Origin: Firmicutes bacterium HGW-Firmicutes-14
Lineage (GTDB): Bacteria; Bacillota; Thermincolia; Thermincolales; UBA2595
Direction of reading: 5' to 3'
Assembly: GCA_002840275.1 (NCBI GenBank)
Contig: PHAB01000005.1
Span: forward strand, 99,445 to 163,444
Length of the DNA: 64,000 nucleotides
The position numbers were made by a program, and so were the translations under genes. The notes under the pieces were generated by a model that saw nothing but the letters and a program-made list of their open reading frames with translations, made no database searches and was not told the origin of the DNA. Positions 47,604 to 57,216 of this stretch are shown piece by piece; within the stretch, counting starts at the first letter, position 1, and each line of letters starts with the position of its first letter.

Positions 47604-49237
47604 TGGGGAATATAGTTTTTATATCACATTCTCCTTTTTTATCTGGAGCCGAACGGGTGTTATTTAATGTAGCGTCAGCCCTAAATTCAGAACAGAAAAT
47701 TAAGGTGGTCTTACCCGGTCCTGGGCCGTTAGAACAATTACTAAAGAAGGCAAAAATAAAATATGTAATCGCTCCATATATTTTGCCAAATATTTTTGCC
47801 GAGCCAGGCGGTTCTCTGCATGATAGGATTGTACAGACTATTTCTTTGTTTAATAGTCTTCAAGCCGAAAAAGTTGTTGTTAATACATCGATTTTAGATG
47901 TGCCAATTTATGCCGCTAACTATTTAGAAATCCCACTTATTGTTCATGTTCATGGGATCTTTCCTAGAAAAAATTTTCCGCAGATTAATTGGAAGCGATT
48001 TCGGGTTAAAGAAGCCGAAATTTTGGGAATGGCCTCAAAGATACTTGTTCCTTCTAACTGGACAAAAAGATTTCTAAATTATTTATATTTAGGAATAGAA
48101 AGAAAGGTTACAGTTATACCTAACGGTACAATTTTGCCTGATCAAACAATTAAAAATAAAGATAAAAATAAGGTATTCAATATTGTCCAGTTGTCCACTT
48201 TTGAAAAGAACAAGAATAATCTAATGTTTTTAGAACTTGCCAAAGAATTAATTAAATATAAAGAAAAAATTACATTTTCCTTATTTGGAGACGGTAAACC
48301 GGAATATACTGAACGGTTAAGAAATTATATAGATATTCATCAGCTAAATGAATTTGTTCAAATTTTTACTAAGCGTGAGAATATTGATGAAATTTATAAT
48401 AATGCAGATATGGTTGTCGTTAGTAGCCATATTGAGTCATTTTGTAATGTGGTAGTTGAAGCCATGAGTTATGGGTTACCTGTTATCTCTACAAAATGTG
48501 GAGGACCAAATGAAATTTTGAGTTTTAAACCAGAGCTTTTAGTAGATGATGTACAGCAAATGAAAGAAAAGGTTATCTGGCTAATTGAAAACCCAATTAA
48601 AAGAACAGCGATTGGAAAAGAGCTCAGAAATAAGTTCAAAGAAAAATATCATATTGAAAAAGTAAAGTGGGACTATTTGATGGAAATAGAAAGTTGTAAA
48701 TATAACCCCGAAAATAGATTATTAGCTCGGAATAAACTCACGAATATCATATTAAATGTGTTACGAATTGAAGAAAGTAACCCAGATGAGACTTTAAATC
48801 ACAAGAAGCAATCAGTGACTAGTTTATCTTATAAAGATATTCATTGTTATAGAGTATTGTTTGGAAAGAGGAGGTATAAGATTAAACCGGAAAAAGATGG
48901 ATGGTGTGGAATTGATATTTGTTTCGGTACAAATAAATGTAAAACTTTGGAAGGCAAAGTTACTCTAAGAATCTTTTGTAACAAAATGGAACCCATATTG
49001 CGAATAGTGGAAGTACCTTTGAATACTATAATTGATTCAGGTTGGACAAGATTTAGCTTTAAAAAAATTAAGCATAGTTCACAAAGGACATTTATTATTG
49101 ATCTTGAATTTAAAACAAATAACCAGATTGGAATATATGAAAAGAAAAAGGACTTTAGCAAAATTAGTAGTTTTATCTATGGCATTACTAATGACCACAA
49201 AAATATTTATACTAACTTAATTTATGAGTTGGAATAA
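47603..49237 (+). CDS. Family 4 glycosyltransferase with C-terminal beta-rich extension
   Basis: 544 residues from ATG 47603, chosen because it overlaps the previous stop and follows GGAGGAGAG. GT-B transferase in residues 1-370: SPFLSGAERVLFNVASALN, VHVHGIFPRKNF, LVPSNWTKRFL, QLSTFEKNKNN and SSHIESFCNVVVEAMSYGLP. The last 170 residues are unlike ordinary GT4: YRVLFGKRRYKI, WCGIDICFGTNKCKT, LRIFCNKM, then EVPLNTIIDSGWTRFSFKKI and TFIIDLEFK, which reads as a beta-sandwich, perhaps carbohydrate-binding. Strongly AT-rich. Confidence 0.82.
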   Translation: MGNIVFISHSPFLSGAERVLFNVASALNSEQKIKVVLPGPGPLEQLLKKAKIKYVIAPYILPNIFAEPGGSLHDRIVQTISLFNSLQAEKVVVNTSILDVPIYAANYLEIPLIVHVHGIFPRKNFPQINWKRFRVKEAEILGMASKILVPSNWTKRFLNYLYLGIERKVTVIPNGTILPDQTIKNKDKNKVFNIVQLSTFEKNKNNLMFLELAKELIKYKEKITFSLFGDGKPEYTERLRNYIDIHQLNEFVQIFTKRENIDEIYNNADMVVVSSHIESFCNVVVEAMSYGLPVISTKCGGPNEILSFKPELLVDDVQQMKEKVIWLIENPIKRTAIGKELRNKFKEKYHIEKVKWDYLMEIESCKYNPENRLLARNKLTNIILNVLRIEESNPDETLNHKKQSVTSLSYKDIHCYRVLFGKRRYKIKPEKDGWCGIDICFGTNKCKTLEGKVTLRIFCNKMEPILRIVEVPLNTIIDSGWTRFSFKKIKHSSQRTFIIDLEFKTNNQIGIYEKKKDFSKISSFIYGITNDHKNIYTNLIYELE

Positions 49238-49269
49238 TATCGTAGTTAATAAAGAGGAGCAATAGAATA

Positions 49270-51579
49270 ATGATAATTAGTTATCAACCTCAAAATATTT
49301 GTATTGAGCTTGTGTTAGATTCAGGGAAAAATAAAAAGCCCCACGAATATATGTCATTAGATTTATTAAAGCAATTAGTTAGAGAAATTGATCGATGGCC
49401 TTCAATAAAAAAGTTAGTGTTATTAAATTTAGGAGAATCACTTTTATATCCTCACTTTAGAGATTGCTTGGAAATTCTAGCTGAGTCAAAAGTAATAAAG
49501 GATGCACTTACAATTTTGCATATAAATGCTTCATTAATGTTGGGAGAAAAAGCTAAAGCTCTATTGGATATTCCAATTATAAAAAAAGTTATGTTAGAAT
49601 CTGATGAAGTTACAGCAATAAACAGGGTAAATAATATTTTTAAGCCTCTTGGCATTCAGGTCGAAGCTCAAGGAACGAATGATTATAATGAACAAGATTT
49701 ACTAGATGTTAGTAAGAAAAAGAAAACAAAGGTTTTTGGGGGATGCTCTTTTATAGAGGATAATTCGTTATTTGTTCATGTTAATGGAAAAGTATCACCT
49801 TGTTGTGCTGTATATGAGGATAGGTTTTCAATTGGAGTTTTTCCAGATTGTGATTTTGGTACTCTTTTAAACAATAGTAAAATGTGCGAACTTCGACATA
49901 AACTGCGTTTAGATCAAAGAGGGAATTTACCGTTTTGTAAGAATTGTTTACAATCAATTGGCGGAAATACCAATTACGAACATTTGAAAAAATTTTGGCT
50001 TGAGAAAGATAAACAAGAACAGATTGACAATCTTGAAGAGAGAAAATATATTTTTGGAGATTTGTTATATACGGAACATAAAGTGGTTCGCGTTGATTTA
50101 GGATGCGGGCCTGCAAAAAGGCCAGGCTTTATTGGCGTTGATCGTTTTCCACAGCTTGACGTGGACAAAATAGGTAATCTTAACGAAAAATTACCGTTTG
50201 AGGATAATAGCGTGGATTTAGTGTATGCTTCCCATTCTCTAGAGCATGTAAAAGATTTGATGAATACTATGAAAGAGATATACCGAATATGTAAACATGG
50301 AACCCAAATTTGTATTTTAGCTCCCTACTATGAACAAAAATTAAACTTCGCTAATCCTTATCATATTCAGGTTTTTAATGAACATACACCGAGATTTTGG
50401 ACTGATTATCCCTATACGAATATCCCACAAGATGACTGGTTACATCCCAATGCATTAACATGGGGATTAAGCAAAAGTGACCATGGTGATCCAGGAATTG
50501 ATTTGCGGTGTGTAAAAATGGAGTTTTTTTACTTTCCCGAGTATCGACATTTAACTTTAGAGGAAAAGCGTCAAGCCCGAAAAGAAAAAACAGATGTATG
50601 TGAAGAAATTTTATTTCATTTAATAGCTGTAAAAAAGGCAATATCAGAAGAGGAGTACATTGATATGATTAATCGTATGGAGTATTACGAACCCCCGCAT
50701 ATTAGCATAAAAAGACAGAATGAAATAATAGAAGAATTGCGAAAGAACTTACTATATCAAGAGGAAGAGCTAAGGAGATTAGAAGATAAACTAAACGAGA
50801 GAGAAGAAACACTGAAATTTATTGAAAAAGACAAAGAGAATTTAATAGAAAAATTACATGCCAGTGAGGAAGAGCTAAGGAAATTAGAAGATAAACTAAA
50901 CGAGAGAGAAGAAACACTAAAATTTATTGAAAAAGACAAAGAGAATTTAATAGAGAAATTGCGTTCAACAAAAAGTGAATTAGAATCAATAGTTAATGAA
51001 AAAGCAGAGAAACAATTAAGACGGAAAAAAATAATTAAAGACAGAGCTATTAACGTAGTATATTCAAAAGAATTCCTTATTCAAAGTAGAAGATTTAGAT
51101 TTATTGAAATGTTTAAAGGATCAGATATGTGGGAGACAATTAGTCCGGCTTTTCAACAACTCAAGGATGATGCAGTGATATTTGGAATGAAAGAAAAAAA
51201 ATATAAATTAGGACTTAGTGTTAATCTTCAAGAAATACCTTTTGAGTACTATGAATTAGATATTCACTCCGGTACCTTACAAGGAGTTTACCTAGCTGTT
51301 AATTTAGAATTACCTTACTGTCAAGGAAATATTGGCGCGGAGTTAGTTGCTAAAGACCAGATATTGGCTAATAATGAAATCCAAATTGCAGATGTAGACG
51401 CTAATTTACCTTTGTTTATCCCGTTTCATCCAGTAGTTCTTGACGAAAATAATAAATATTATTTAAGAATATTTGCACGTAATTCGGAAATTCCTATACG
51501 AGTTTTTGAGTTTTACAAATACAACTGGTGGGGAAAGCGTTATAGAAAGCCGTTTATTGGGTTCAAATTTAAAACATGA
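49270..51579 (+). CDS. Degenerate radical-SAM/SPASM - methyltransferase - coiled-coil fusion protein
   Basis: 769 residues in four parts. (1) 1-235: radical-SAM-like fold lacking the CxxxCxxC cluster (only Cys11 near the expected place), but with a SPASM-type cysteine set: C159, C178, C179, C194, C206, C223, C226. (2) 265-460: class I methyltransferase with VDLGCGPAKRPGFIGVD and the acidic VYASHSLEHV. (3) 485-590: coiled coil containing a 35-residue unit in two near-identical copies (498-532, 533-567). (4) 635-760: beta-rich domain (LDIHSGTLQGVYLAVNLEL, FIPFHPVVLDENNKYYLRIF). Immediately precedes wzm-wzt. By analogy with WbdD of E. coli O9a (methyltransferase plus coiled-coil ruler) it may cap and measure the glycan; this is inference. 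Family of part 1 is uncertain. Confidence 0.7.
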   Translation: MIISYQPQNICIELVLDSGKNKKPHEYMSLDLLKQLVREIDRWPSIKKLVLLNLGESLLYPHFRDCLEILAESKVIKDALTILHINASLMLGEKAKALLDIPIIKKVMLESDEVTAINRVNNIFKPLGIQVEAQGTNDYNEQDLLDVSKKKKTKVFGGCSFIEDNSLFVHVNGKVSPCCAVYEDRFSIGVFPDCDFGTLLNNSKMCELRHKLRLDQRGNLPFCKNCLQSIGGNTNYEHLKKFWLEKDKQEQIDNLEERKYIFGDLLYTEHKVVRVDLGCGPAKRPGFIGVDRFPQLDVDKIGNLNEKLPFEDNSVDLVYASHSLEHVKDLMNTMKEIYRICKHGTQICILAPYYEQKLNFANPYHIQVFNEHTPRFWTDYPYTNIPQDDWLHPNALTWGLSKSDHGDPGIDLRCVKMEFFYFPEYRHLTLEEKRQARKEKTDVCEEILFHLIAVKKAISEEEYIDMINRMEYYEPPHISIKRQNEIIEELRKNLLYQEEELRRLEDKLNEREETLKFIEKDKENLIEKLHASEEELRKLEDKLNEREETLKFIEKDKENLIEKLRSTKSELESIVNEKAEKQLRRKKIIKDRAINVVYSKEFLIQSRRFRFIEMFKGSDMWETISPAFQQLKDDAVIFGMKEKKYKLGLSVNLQEIPFEYYELDIHSGTLQGVYLAVNLELPYCQGNIGAELVAKDQILANNEIQIADVDANLPLFIPFHPVVLDENNKYYLRIFARNSEIPIRVFEFYKYNWWGKRYRKPFIGFKFKT
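50761..50970 (+). repeat. 105-bp tandem duplication inside the coiled coil
   Basis: Two direct copies, 50761-50865 and 50866-50970, start GAGGAAGAGCTAAGG. By eye only three differences occur in the first 95 bases, then the last ten diverge. The unit encodes 35 residues, exactly five heptads, so the coiled-coil register is kept. Confidence 0.9.
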
Positions 51580-51643
51580 TAACTTAATATATATCTTTTA
51601 GGTTAATAAACTAAATGTATTTGAATGGGATGATTGTATAGTA

Positions 51644-52426
51644 ATGATGAATTTTATCAAAAGTATTTTTCAAGGAAGATATATTCTAGGTAGTTTAATA
51701 AAACAGGATTTGAAAAATAAATATAGGAATTCATTTCTTGGTTTTGCCTGGTCCTTAATTACTCCCCTAGGTTTGGTCTTGATAATTGGTATTGTTTTTT
51801 CCAAATTATTGGGACAACCTATTAGAACTTTTATTCCATATTTATTTTCTGGGTTGATACCCTGGCTATATATTGCGCAATGTGCAGAAGGCGGAACTGG
51901 CGCTTTTTTAGCGGCTGAAGGGTATATCAAACAGACACAAACTCCTATAGAAGTTTTTCCGGTCCGTGTCGCGGTCGTTGCTTTTGTCCAAATGTTATTA
52001 AGTTTGGCGGCCTTCTTTTTAACATATTTATTACTTGATGTTAACCAATTTTCTTTTAAGATGGTTTTGTTAATACCTGCACTTTTTATTTGGTTAGTAC
52101 TAGGTATCGCATTATCTGTTGGTTCTGCTATTGCCCATACTTTGGTAAGAGACTACGGCCCCATACAATCACTTATCCTGCAAGGACTATTTTATGCAAC
52201 CCCAATTATGTATCCAGCAGAAATTTTAAAAGACAAGAATTTTGCCTGGATATATCAGTGGAATCCATTTTATTATCTTATGGAAGTTATCAGACGGCCT
52301 CTTATGGGCCAAAAAGTACCTGATTTAATTCATTGGGAAGTAAGCCTTTTATTTGTTGGGGCAATCTTTTTCTTATCAGTATTTGCCCTTGAAGCTATTG
52401 GAAGGAAAATTGTCTTTAGGATATAG
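51644..52426 (+). CDS. wzm: ABC-2 type polysaccharide export permease (Wzm-like)
   Basis: 260 residues with six membrane helices (ABC2_membrane). N-terminal LGSLIKQDLKNKYRNSFLGFAWSLITP is the family signature and contains the cytoplasmic elbow helix; the central ATPIMYPAEIL and the WNPFYYLMEVIRR motif near the C-terminus are typical. Forms with the next gene product the exporter that moves an undecaprenyl-linked glycan across the membrane. Weak ribosome site; two adjacent ATG codons. Confidence 0.92.
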   Translation: MMNFIKSIFQGRYILGSLIKQDLKNKYRNSFLGFAWSLITPLGLVLIIGIVFSKLLGQPIRTFIPYLFSGLIPWLYIAQCAEGGTGAFLAAEGYIKQTQTPIEVFPVRVAVVAFVQMLLSLAAFFLTYLLLDVNQFSFKMVLLIPALFIWLVLGIALSVGSAIAHTLVRDYGPIQSLILQGLFYATPIMYPAEILKDKNFAWIYQWNPFYYLMEVIRRPLMGQKVPDLIHWEVSLLFVGAIFFLSVFALEAIGRKIVFRI

Positions 52427-52440
52427 AAAGGATATAAACG

Positions 52441-53184
52441 ATGTGTTTTATTAAACTAGAAAATGTTAATTTAGTTTATAACATACGAAAAGAGACTAAG
52501 ATTAAAGATTTATTTCTAAATCGGTTTCGTCAAGAGTCTCAAAGTTTAGAAATTGAAGGTAAAATACATGCTCTCAAAGACATAAACCTAACTATCAACT
52601 CAGGAGATAGGCTAGGTATAATTGGTCCTAACGGAGCAGGGAAAAGCTCGTTTCTTAAATTGATTGCTGGTATTTACCCTCCTACCAGAGGAAGACTAAG
52701 TGTTAGAGGGAAGATTGCATGCCTTTTTGAGTTGGCAACCGGCTTTGAAATGGAGGCAACCGGATGGGATAATATTTTTTTGAGAGGCCTGATGTTAGGA
52801 CAGACACCCAAAACTATTAGAGAAAAAGTAAGAGAAATTGCAGAGTTCAGTGAATTAGGTAAATATCTTGATATCCCTGTTAAGTATTATTCATCTGGAA
52901 TGTTCATGAGACTGGCATTTTCTGTATCTACAGCCATAGAACCGGAAATCTTATTGCTTGATGAAGTTATTGCTGCAGGTGATGCTGCGTTTCTCGTAAA
53001 AGCAAACCAAAGAATGAAAAGCTTAATGGGTAAAGTAAAAATTCTAGTGTTTGTTACACATTCTATGGACTCCCTAAAAAATTTCTGCAATACTTGTATA
53101 TGGATGGAAAATGGGCAAATGAAAATGATGGGGGTACCAGAACAGGTATCAAATTCTTATATTAGTTTAATTTCTCAATCCTGA
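52441..53184 (+). CDS. wzt: ABC transporter ATPase for polysaccharide export (Wzt/TagH-like, short form)
   Basis: 247 residues. Walker A GPNGAGKSS near 62, signature YSSGMFMRLAFS (characteristic of Wzt and TagH instead of LSGGQ), Walker B EILLLDEVIAAGDAAF, and the switch His in VFVTHSMDS. It ends with the nucleotide-binding domain and lacks the carbohydrate-binding C-terminal domain of O8/O9a Wzt, so it cannot itself read a terminal cap. ATG behind GAAAGGA, 15 bases after wzm. Confidence 0.93.
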   Translation: MCFIKLENVNLVYNIRKETKIKDLFLNRFRQESQSLEIEGKIHALKDINLTINSGDRLGIIGPNGAGKSSFLKLIAGIYPPTRGRLSVRGKIACLFELATGFEMEATGWDNIFLRGLMLGQTPKTIREKVREIAEFSELGKYLDIPVKYYSSGMFMRLAFSVSTAIEPEILLLDEVIAAGDAAFLVKANQRMKSLMGKVKILVFVTHSMDSLKNFCNTCIWMENGQMKMMGVPEQVSNSYISLISQS

Positions 53185-53245
53185 AGAATATAATTGAAGA
53201 TTAATAATAAGCCTAAAATCACAGTTGTATTAAGGAGAGATACAT

Positions 53246-55384
53246 TTGGAGTTTTTCTCAATACTAAGGTCTGTTTTTATTTTTCTTGTTTTGATTTATA
53301 TTCCAGGAGGGCTAATTCTTAAGGTTTCTTATAAAAATGAAATGAATTTTCTAGAGAGATATTTTCTTCGGTTGCTGTTTGGAATAATATTTAGCAGCTT
53401 AACAATGCTATTTCTATTATGTTTAGAAAAATTTTCTTTAAATAACTTAATACTTACTGAAATTATCATTGTTTTACCAATGCTGTTTTATTTAATTATA
53501 ACTAAAAAGTTCCGGCCGTTATTTGATAGAAAATCCTATTATAAAAAAGAATTTAAGAAACATATTATTTTACTATTCATGTTTGTATGTGCCATTATCT
53601 TGTTTCAAAGACCTTCTGAATGGGTTTTAAGCTTTGGAATGGATGCTTCTAATTATTTAGTGCAAAGCGCTTATACCACCAAAAGTGATTCAATTTTCTT
53701 AAAAGATTCACAGCAAGATATATATATAAAGTATTTTCCGAATGCTTCATTTAAAGTTAATTCAACAAACAGCTTTCCTTTAGTTGAAGAAAACAAACGT
53801 GAGTTTCCATTTCCACCTTTATGGCGTTTAGTTCTAACTGGGGCAATGCTTATAGGAGGCATCAAATTTTCTTTATATATTCCATTATTCTTAGGTTTGT
53901 TAACATCAGTAGGTTTTTATATTCTCTTAGGGAAAATTATCAGACAAGACTTTTATAGTTACTTAGGAACGGCTCTTTTGTTGTTTTCACCCTTACTTAT
54001 CCAATATATGCGTATAACTACTTCAGAAATTTTAACGCTATATATAATTATTGGTGCACTAGTAACATTTTACTTAGCTTGTGAGCAGGATAACAGTATA
54101 TTAGGGATAATTGCAGGTATTATCTTGAGTAGCATTTTTTTAGCTAGAGGAGATAGTTTGTTTTTATATATAGGACTAACTTTATTCTTGTTTATTTATT
54201 CATTTATTGATAGCACACATATCAACAAAAAAGTACTGAGATATTTTGGAAGCGCTTTTATCATAGGTTCATTTTGTTTTTGGTTTATAACTTTCTATAC
54301 TACTCAAACATATATGAATAACTTAATTAAATATCCTAACAAGGAAAGTAATGCAAACATATTGTTTTTAGCAATTTCTTTATTTATGATAGGAATAGCG
54401 GTTGTATATTTTCTGCTTTTAACGTTAGATAAAAAAAAGCCAGAAATAGCTTTAAAGCTTAATAATTTATATGAAACTAAGGTAGTTATTTTTTATAAGT
54501 TTATCGGAATATTATTGTCGATTTTTTTATCTTGGGCATTTTTATTAAGATTGGATTTTTCGAATCAAACAATTAATTTGATTTTTAAATTATTAAACCA
54601 TACAATACCACTTTCTTATCTCCTACCGAATATTACATATCTACCTGTAATAGTAATTATGTTTTATATCACTGTATTTACCACAATAGTGGGTGCTATA
54701 GGTATTGTGATGATTCTATATAATAAAAAAGAACAATATTTTATGGTTTTATTTCTTTTTATTATTATTTCTATTCGTTTCGCAATCGATTTTGAACATA
54801 GTCCTACCATATATTGGGCTTCAAGGAGATACTTGTATAATTTGTTACCTTTGTTTGTTATAACTGCTACCTTTGGACTTGAATATCTTGGAACAAGGAT
54901 TGCTACAAAAAAGAAAAGCATTCTTTCTTACAAAATAATTCTTGTTATTATAGTAGCAACGAATTTATTAATAAATAATTATTTTTTTACTTATAAAAAT
55001 GAAATACACTTTGTTGGAGCTACAAACTCTTTTGATGAACTTGCCCAGAGTTTTAAGAAAAGTGATGTTATTTTAATTGATGGAGATATTCAATGGGCTG
55101 ACGCTTTTCAACAGGGTTTTAAATACTATTATCAGATAGAAAGTCTATCACCTTATTTAAATTCTATCAGCGATGATGAGGTTAAAAATTTTAATAAGGA
55201 ACTGACAATGCAAAACAAAAGGTTGATATTTATTACTAACACCTTTGATTCTCAAAAAAGAATAATGAAATTATTTAAAGTACAACGAGTAAACGAAAAA
55301 TACATATTTTATAATATTAGCAAAAATTATCAAAGACAAGAGATGGATCTCGATGTTTTAATAGTTGCAGATTTTAACGGTTAA
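53246..55384 (+). CDS. Large polytopic membrane protein, GT-C-like
   Basis: 712 residues, very AT-rich gene. About 12-14 hydrophobic helices; one extracytoplasmic loop of about 100 residues after helix 4 begins FGMDASNYLVQSAYTTKSDS, where D-x-x-x-Y resembles the acidic first-loop motif of GT-C transferases (ArnT/PMT-like). A C-terminal soluble domain follows (from about 600), with GDIQWADAFQQGFKYYY. Probably a lipid-linked-sugar glycosyltransferase; not proven. The last residues, MDLDVLIVADFNG, look like the first strand of a different Rossmann protein, so the 3' end may be a fusion with debris of a deleted gene. TTG start behind AAGGAGAG. Confidence 0.7.
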   Translation: MEFFSILRSVFIFLVLIYIPGGLILKVSYKNEMNFLERYFLRLLFGIIFSSLTMLFLLCLEKFSLNNLILTEIIIVLPMLFYLIITKKFRPLFDRKSYYKKEFKKHIILLFMFVCAIILFQRPSEWVLSFGMDASNYLVQSAYTTKSDSIFLKDSQQDIYIKYFPNASFKVNSTNSFPLVEENKREFPFPPLWRLVLTGAMLIGGIKFSLYIPLFLGLLTSVGFYILLGKIIRQDFYSYLGTALLLFSPLLIQYMRITTSEILTLYIIIGALVTFYLACEQDNSILGIIAGIILSSIFLARGDSLFLYIGLTLFLFIYSFIDSTHINKKVLRYFGSAFIIGSFCFWFITFYTTQTYMNNLIKYPNKESNANILFLAISLFMIGIAVVYFLLLTLDKKKPEIALKLNNLYETKVVIFYKFIGILLSIFLSWAFLLRLDFSNQTINLIFKLLNHTIPLSYLLPNITYLPVIVIMFYITVFTTIVGAIGIVMILYNKKEQYFMVLFLFIIISIRFAIDFEHSPTIYWASRRYLYNLLPLFVITATFGLEYLGTRIATKKKSILSYKIILVIIVATNLLINNYFFTYKNEIHFVGATNSFDELAQSFKKSDVILIDGDIQWADAFQQGFKYYYQIESLSPYLNSISDDEVKNFNKELTMQNKRLIFITNTFDSQKRIMKLFKVQRVNEKYIFYNISKNYQRQEMDLDVLIVADFNG

Positions 55385-55541
55385 AACTACAGTATAAGTT
55401 CGAGGTAAAGTTTATGTCAACAAAACTGTAACTGGCATCGTCTATAATAAATACGAGGGTTCAAGTCCTATAACCAAAATATAAATGGGCGGATTTTTAA
55501 AGCTTTTAAGTTAGAAACGCTTAAATACAGGAGGATTCTTC

Positions 55542-57170
55542 ATGTGCAAAAATTATTATGCTGGTTTCATCTTGAAACATACACCAAAAGTAATAACTCA
55601 AATAGATAGAGATGAAGATTCCTTAACATTTGGTAGTTGTGACAGGAATTACTGGCATTTGAAAACCAGAGATTTCTCTTCCGCTATTCTACAGCAAACG
55701 AGTTTAACTTTAGCATTGTTGTATAAACTGGATTTTGCAGGTAATATTTATTTTGCCAATGAAGCGGTAAAAGAATGGGCGATAGGAGCCCTGGAGTTCT
55801 GGAAAGGTATTCAGCTCACAGATGGAGCCTTCAACGAATATTATCCTAACGAGCACGGCTTCCCACCCACTGCTTTCACACTGTTCTCCTCTGTCGAAAC
55901 TTTCAAAGAATTAGGATTAAATGACATTCAACTGCTTAAGGCAATGGCCAAAACTGCAAATTTTTTGATAAGTAATATTGAACCCTTTGCTTATAATCAG
56001 GAGATAGCGTCAATAGCTGCCTTGTATTCATATTACACAATATGTGGAGAAGAAAAGCTTTTGGCAGGTATTGAACGAAAACTTACCCGTGTATTGACTG
56101 ATCAAACCGAAGAAGGTTGGTTTCCAGAATATGGAGGAGCGGATTTTGGGTATTTAAGTGTATCTATGGATATGTTAGGTGAATATTATCGGTTGAGCAA
56201 AGACCAGAGGGTCTTACCTGCTTTAGAAAAAGCAGTATGTTTTATTAAGTATTTTTGCCATCCGGATGGTACAATAGGGGGGGAATACGGTTCAAGAAAC
56301 ACTATGTATTTCTTGCCTTATGGAATAGAGTTTCTATGCAGTTTGGGCAACTCCGACGCTTTAGCAGTCAGAGAGCAAGTATTTGCAAACAGCCATCGGA
56401 ATGACTATTTCCAGGACTCTGTGGATGATAGGTATTTTACCCACTATTTTCTGCATTCTTTTTTAAGAGCTTTACGCCTTAATATCCAAACCAAAGATAG
56501 GCTTAAATCAACCGGAAGTTGTCATTTGCCCTGTTTTACAAAACATAAGCGGATGTTCCCTGAAGCGGGCTTATTAACAGTTAGTAATGAAAAGTATTAC
56601 TGCGTTATTGGGGCTAAGAAGGGAGGCTCAATCAAAGTATTTAATAATAGAAAAGAAGTGTTTGCAGACTTTGGTTTCAGAATTCCTGTGAACAAACGCG
56701 AAATTGCCGTAACTAATTGGTTAGATCAGGCAACTTCTGTTGAAATATACGAAAACCAAATAGAGATTAAAGGACAATTTACCGTAATTAAACAACAAGT
56801 TTCATCTCCTCTCAAACACTTGATCTTAAGGATGATTGCCTTGATTCTGGGAAAATCCATAATTCATAATTTAAAGAAGAGGTTAATTTTCATTAATAAA
56901 CGAATACCTGTTAACTATACTCGCTCGATTTATTTTGGAGAAGATAACGTAGTGTTAAAAGACCAAATCACAAGTGAAAATAGCATTAATACCCTGAAAC
57001 CGGCTAACAGCCTATCAATGAGACATGTTGCTTCAGGAAAGTTTTTTAAAAAGACGGAACTTATTCAAAAAGAAACGCTTTGCTTAAATAACATAAAACG
57101 AATTTTTGTAAAACAGGTATTTAATTTGGATACGGGCCAATATGACGTTTTCACGGAAGTTGAAAAATGA
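55542..57170 (+). CDS. Unknown protein, probable alpha/alpha-toroid with C-terminal beta domain
   Basis: 542 residues. I do not recognise a named family. The first 320 residues are helical with repeating aromatic/acidic pairs (RNYWHLKTRDFSSAILQQTS, LQLTDGAFNEYYPNEHGFPP-type, EGWFPEYGGADFGYLSVSMD), the pattern of an (alpha/alpha)6 barrel as found in heparinase II/III, polysaccharide lyases and C5-epimerases. The C-terminal 200 residues are beta-rich (KGGSIKVFNNRKEVFADFG). No signal peptide, so it would act in the cytoplasm, perhaps modifying a lipid-linked glycan (epimerase or lyase role, inference). Good ribosome site AGGAGG. Followed 46 bases later by the nitroreductase gene. Confidence 0.55.
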   Translation: MCKNYYAGFILKHTPKVITQIDRDEDSLTFGSCDRNYWHLKTRDFSSAILQQTSLTLALLYKLDFAGNIYFANEAVKEWAIGALEFWKGIQLTDGAFNEYYPNEHGFPPTAFTLFSSVETFKELGLNDIQLLKAMAKTANFLISNIEPFAYNQEIASIAALYSYYTICGEEKLLAGIERKLTRVLTDQTEEGWFPEYGGADFGYLSVSMDMLGEYYRLSKDQRVLPALEKAVCFIKYFCHPDGTIGGEYGSRNTMYFLPYGIEFLCSLGNSDALAVREQVFANSHRNDYFQDSVDDRYFTHYFLHSFLRALRLNIQTKDRLKSTGSCHLPCFTKHKRMFPEAGLLTVSNEKYYCVIGAKKGGSIKVFNNRKEVFADFGFRIPVNKREIAVTNWLDQATSVEIYENQIEIKGQFTVIKQQVSSPLKHLILRMIALILGKSIIHNLKKRLIFINKRIPVNYTRSIYFGEDNVVLKDQITSENSINTLKPANSLSMRHVASGKFFKKTELIQKETLCLNNIKRIFVKQVFNLDTGQYDVFTEVEK

Positions 57171-57216
57171 AAACGAATTAATAAGTACAGCATCCCGGAA
57201 ACTAAAAGGGGGCATT

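Noticed and set aside
50761..50970. Direct repeat considered as CRISPR-like
   Set aside because: Repeat unit is in-frame coding sequence with no spacers; no cas genes in the window.
55465..55500. GGGTTCAAGTCC, which resembles a tRNA T-arm
   Set aside because: The stem has a mismatch, and no acceptor stem, D-arm or anticodon arm can be built around it.
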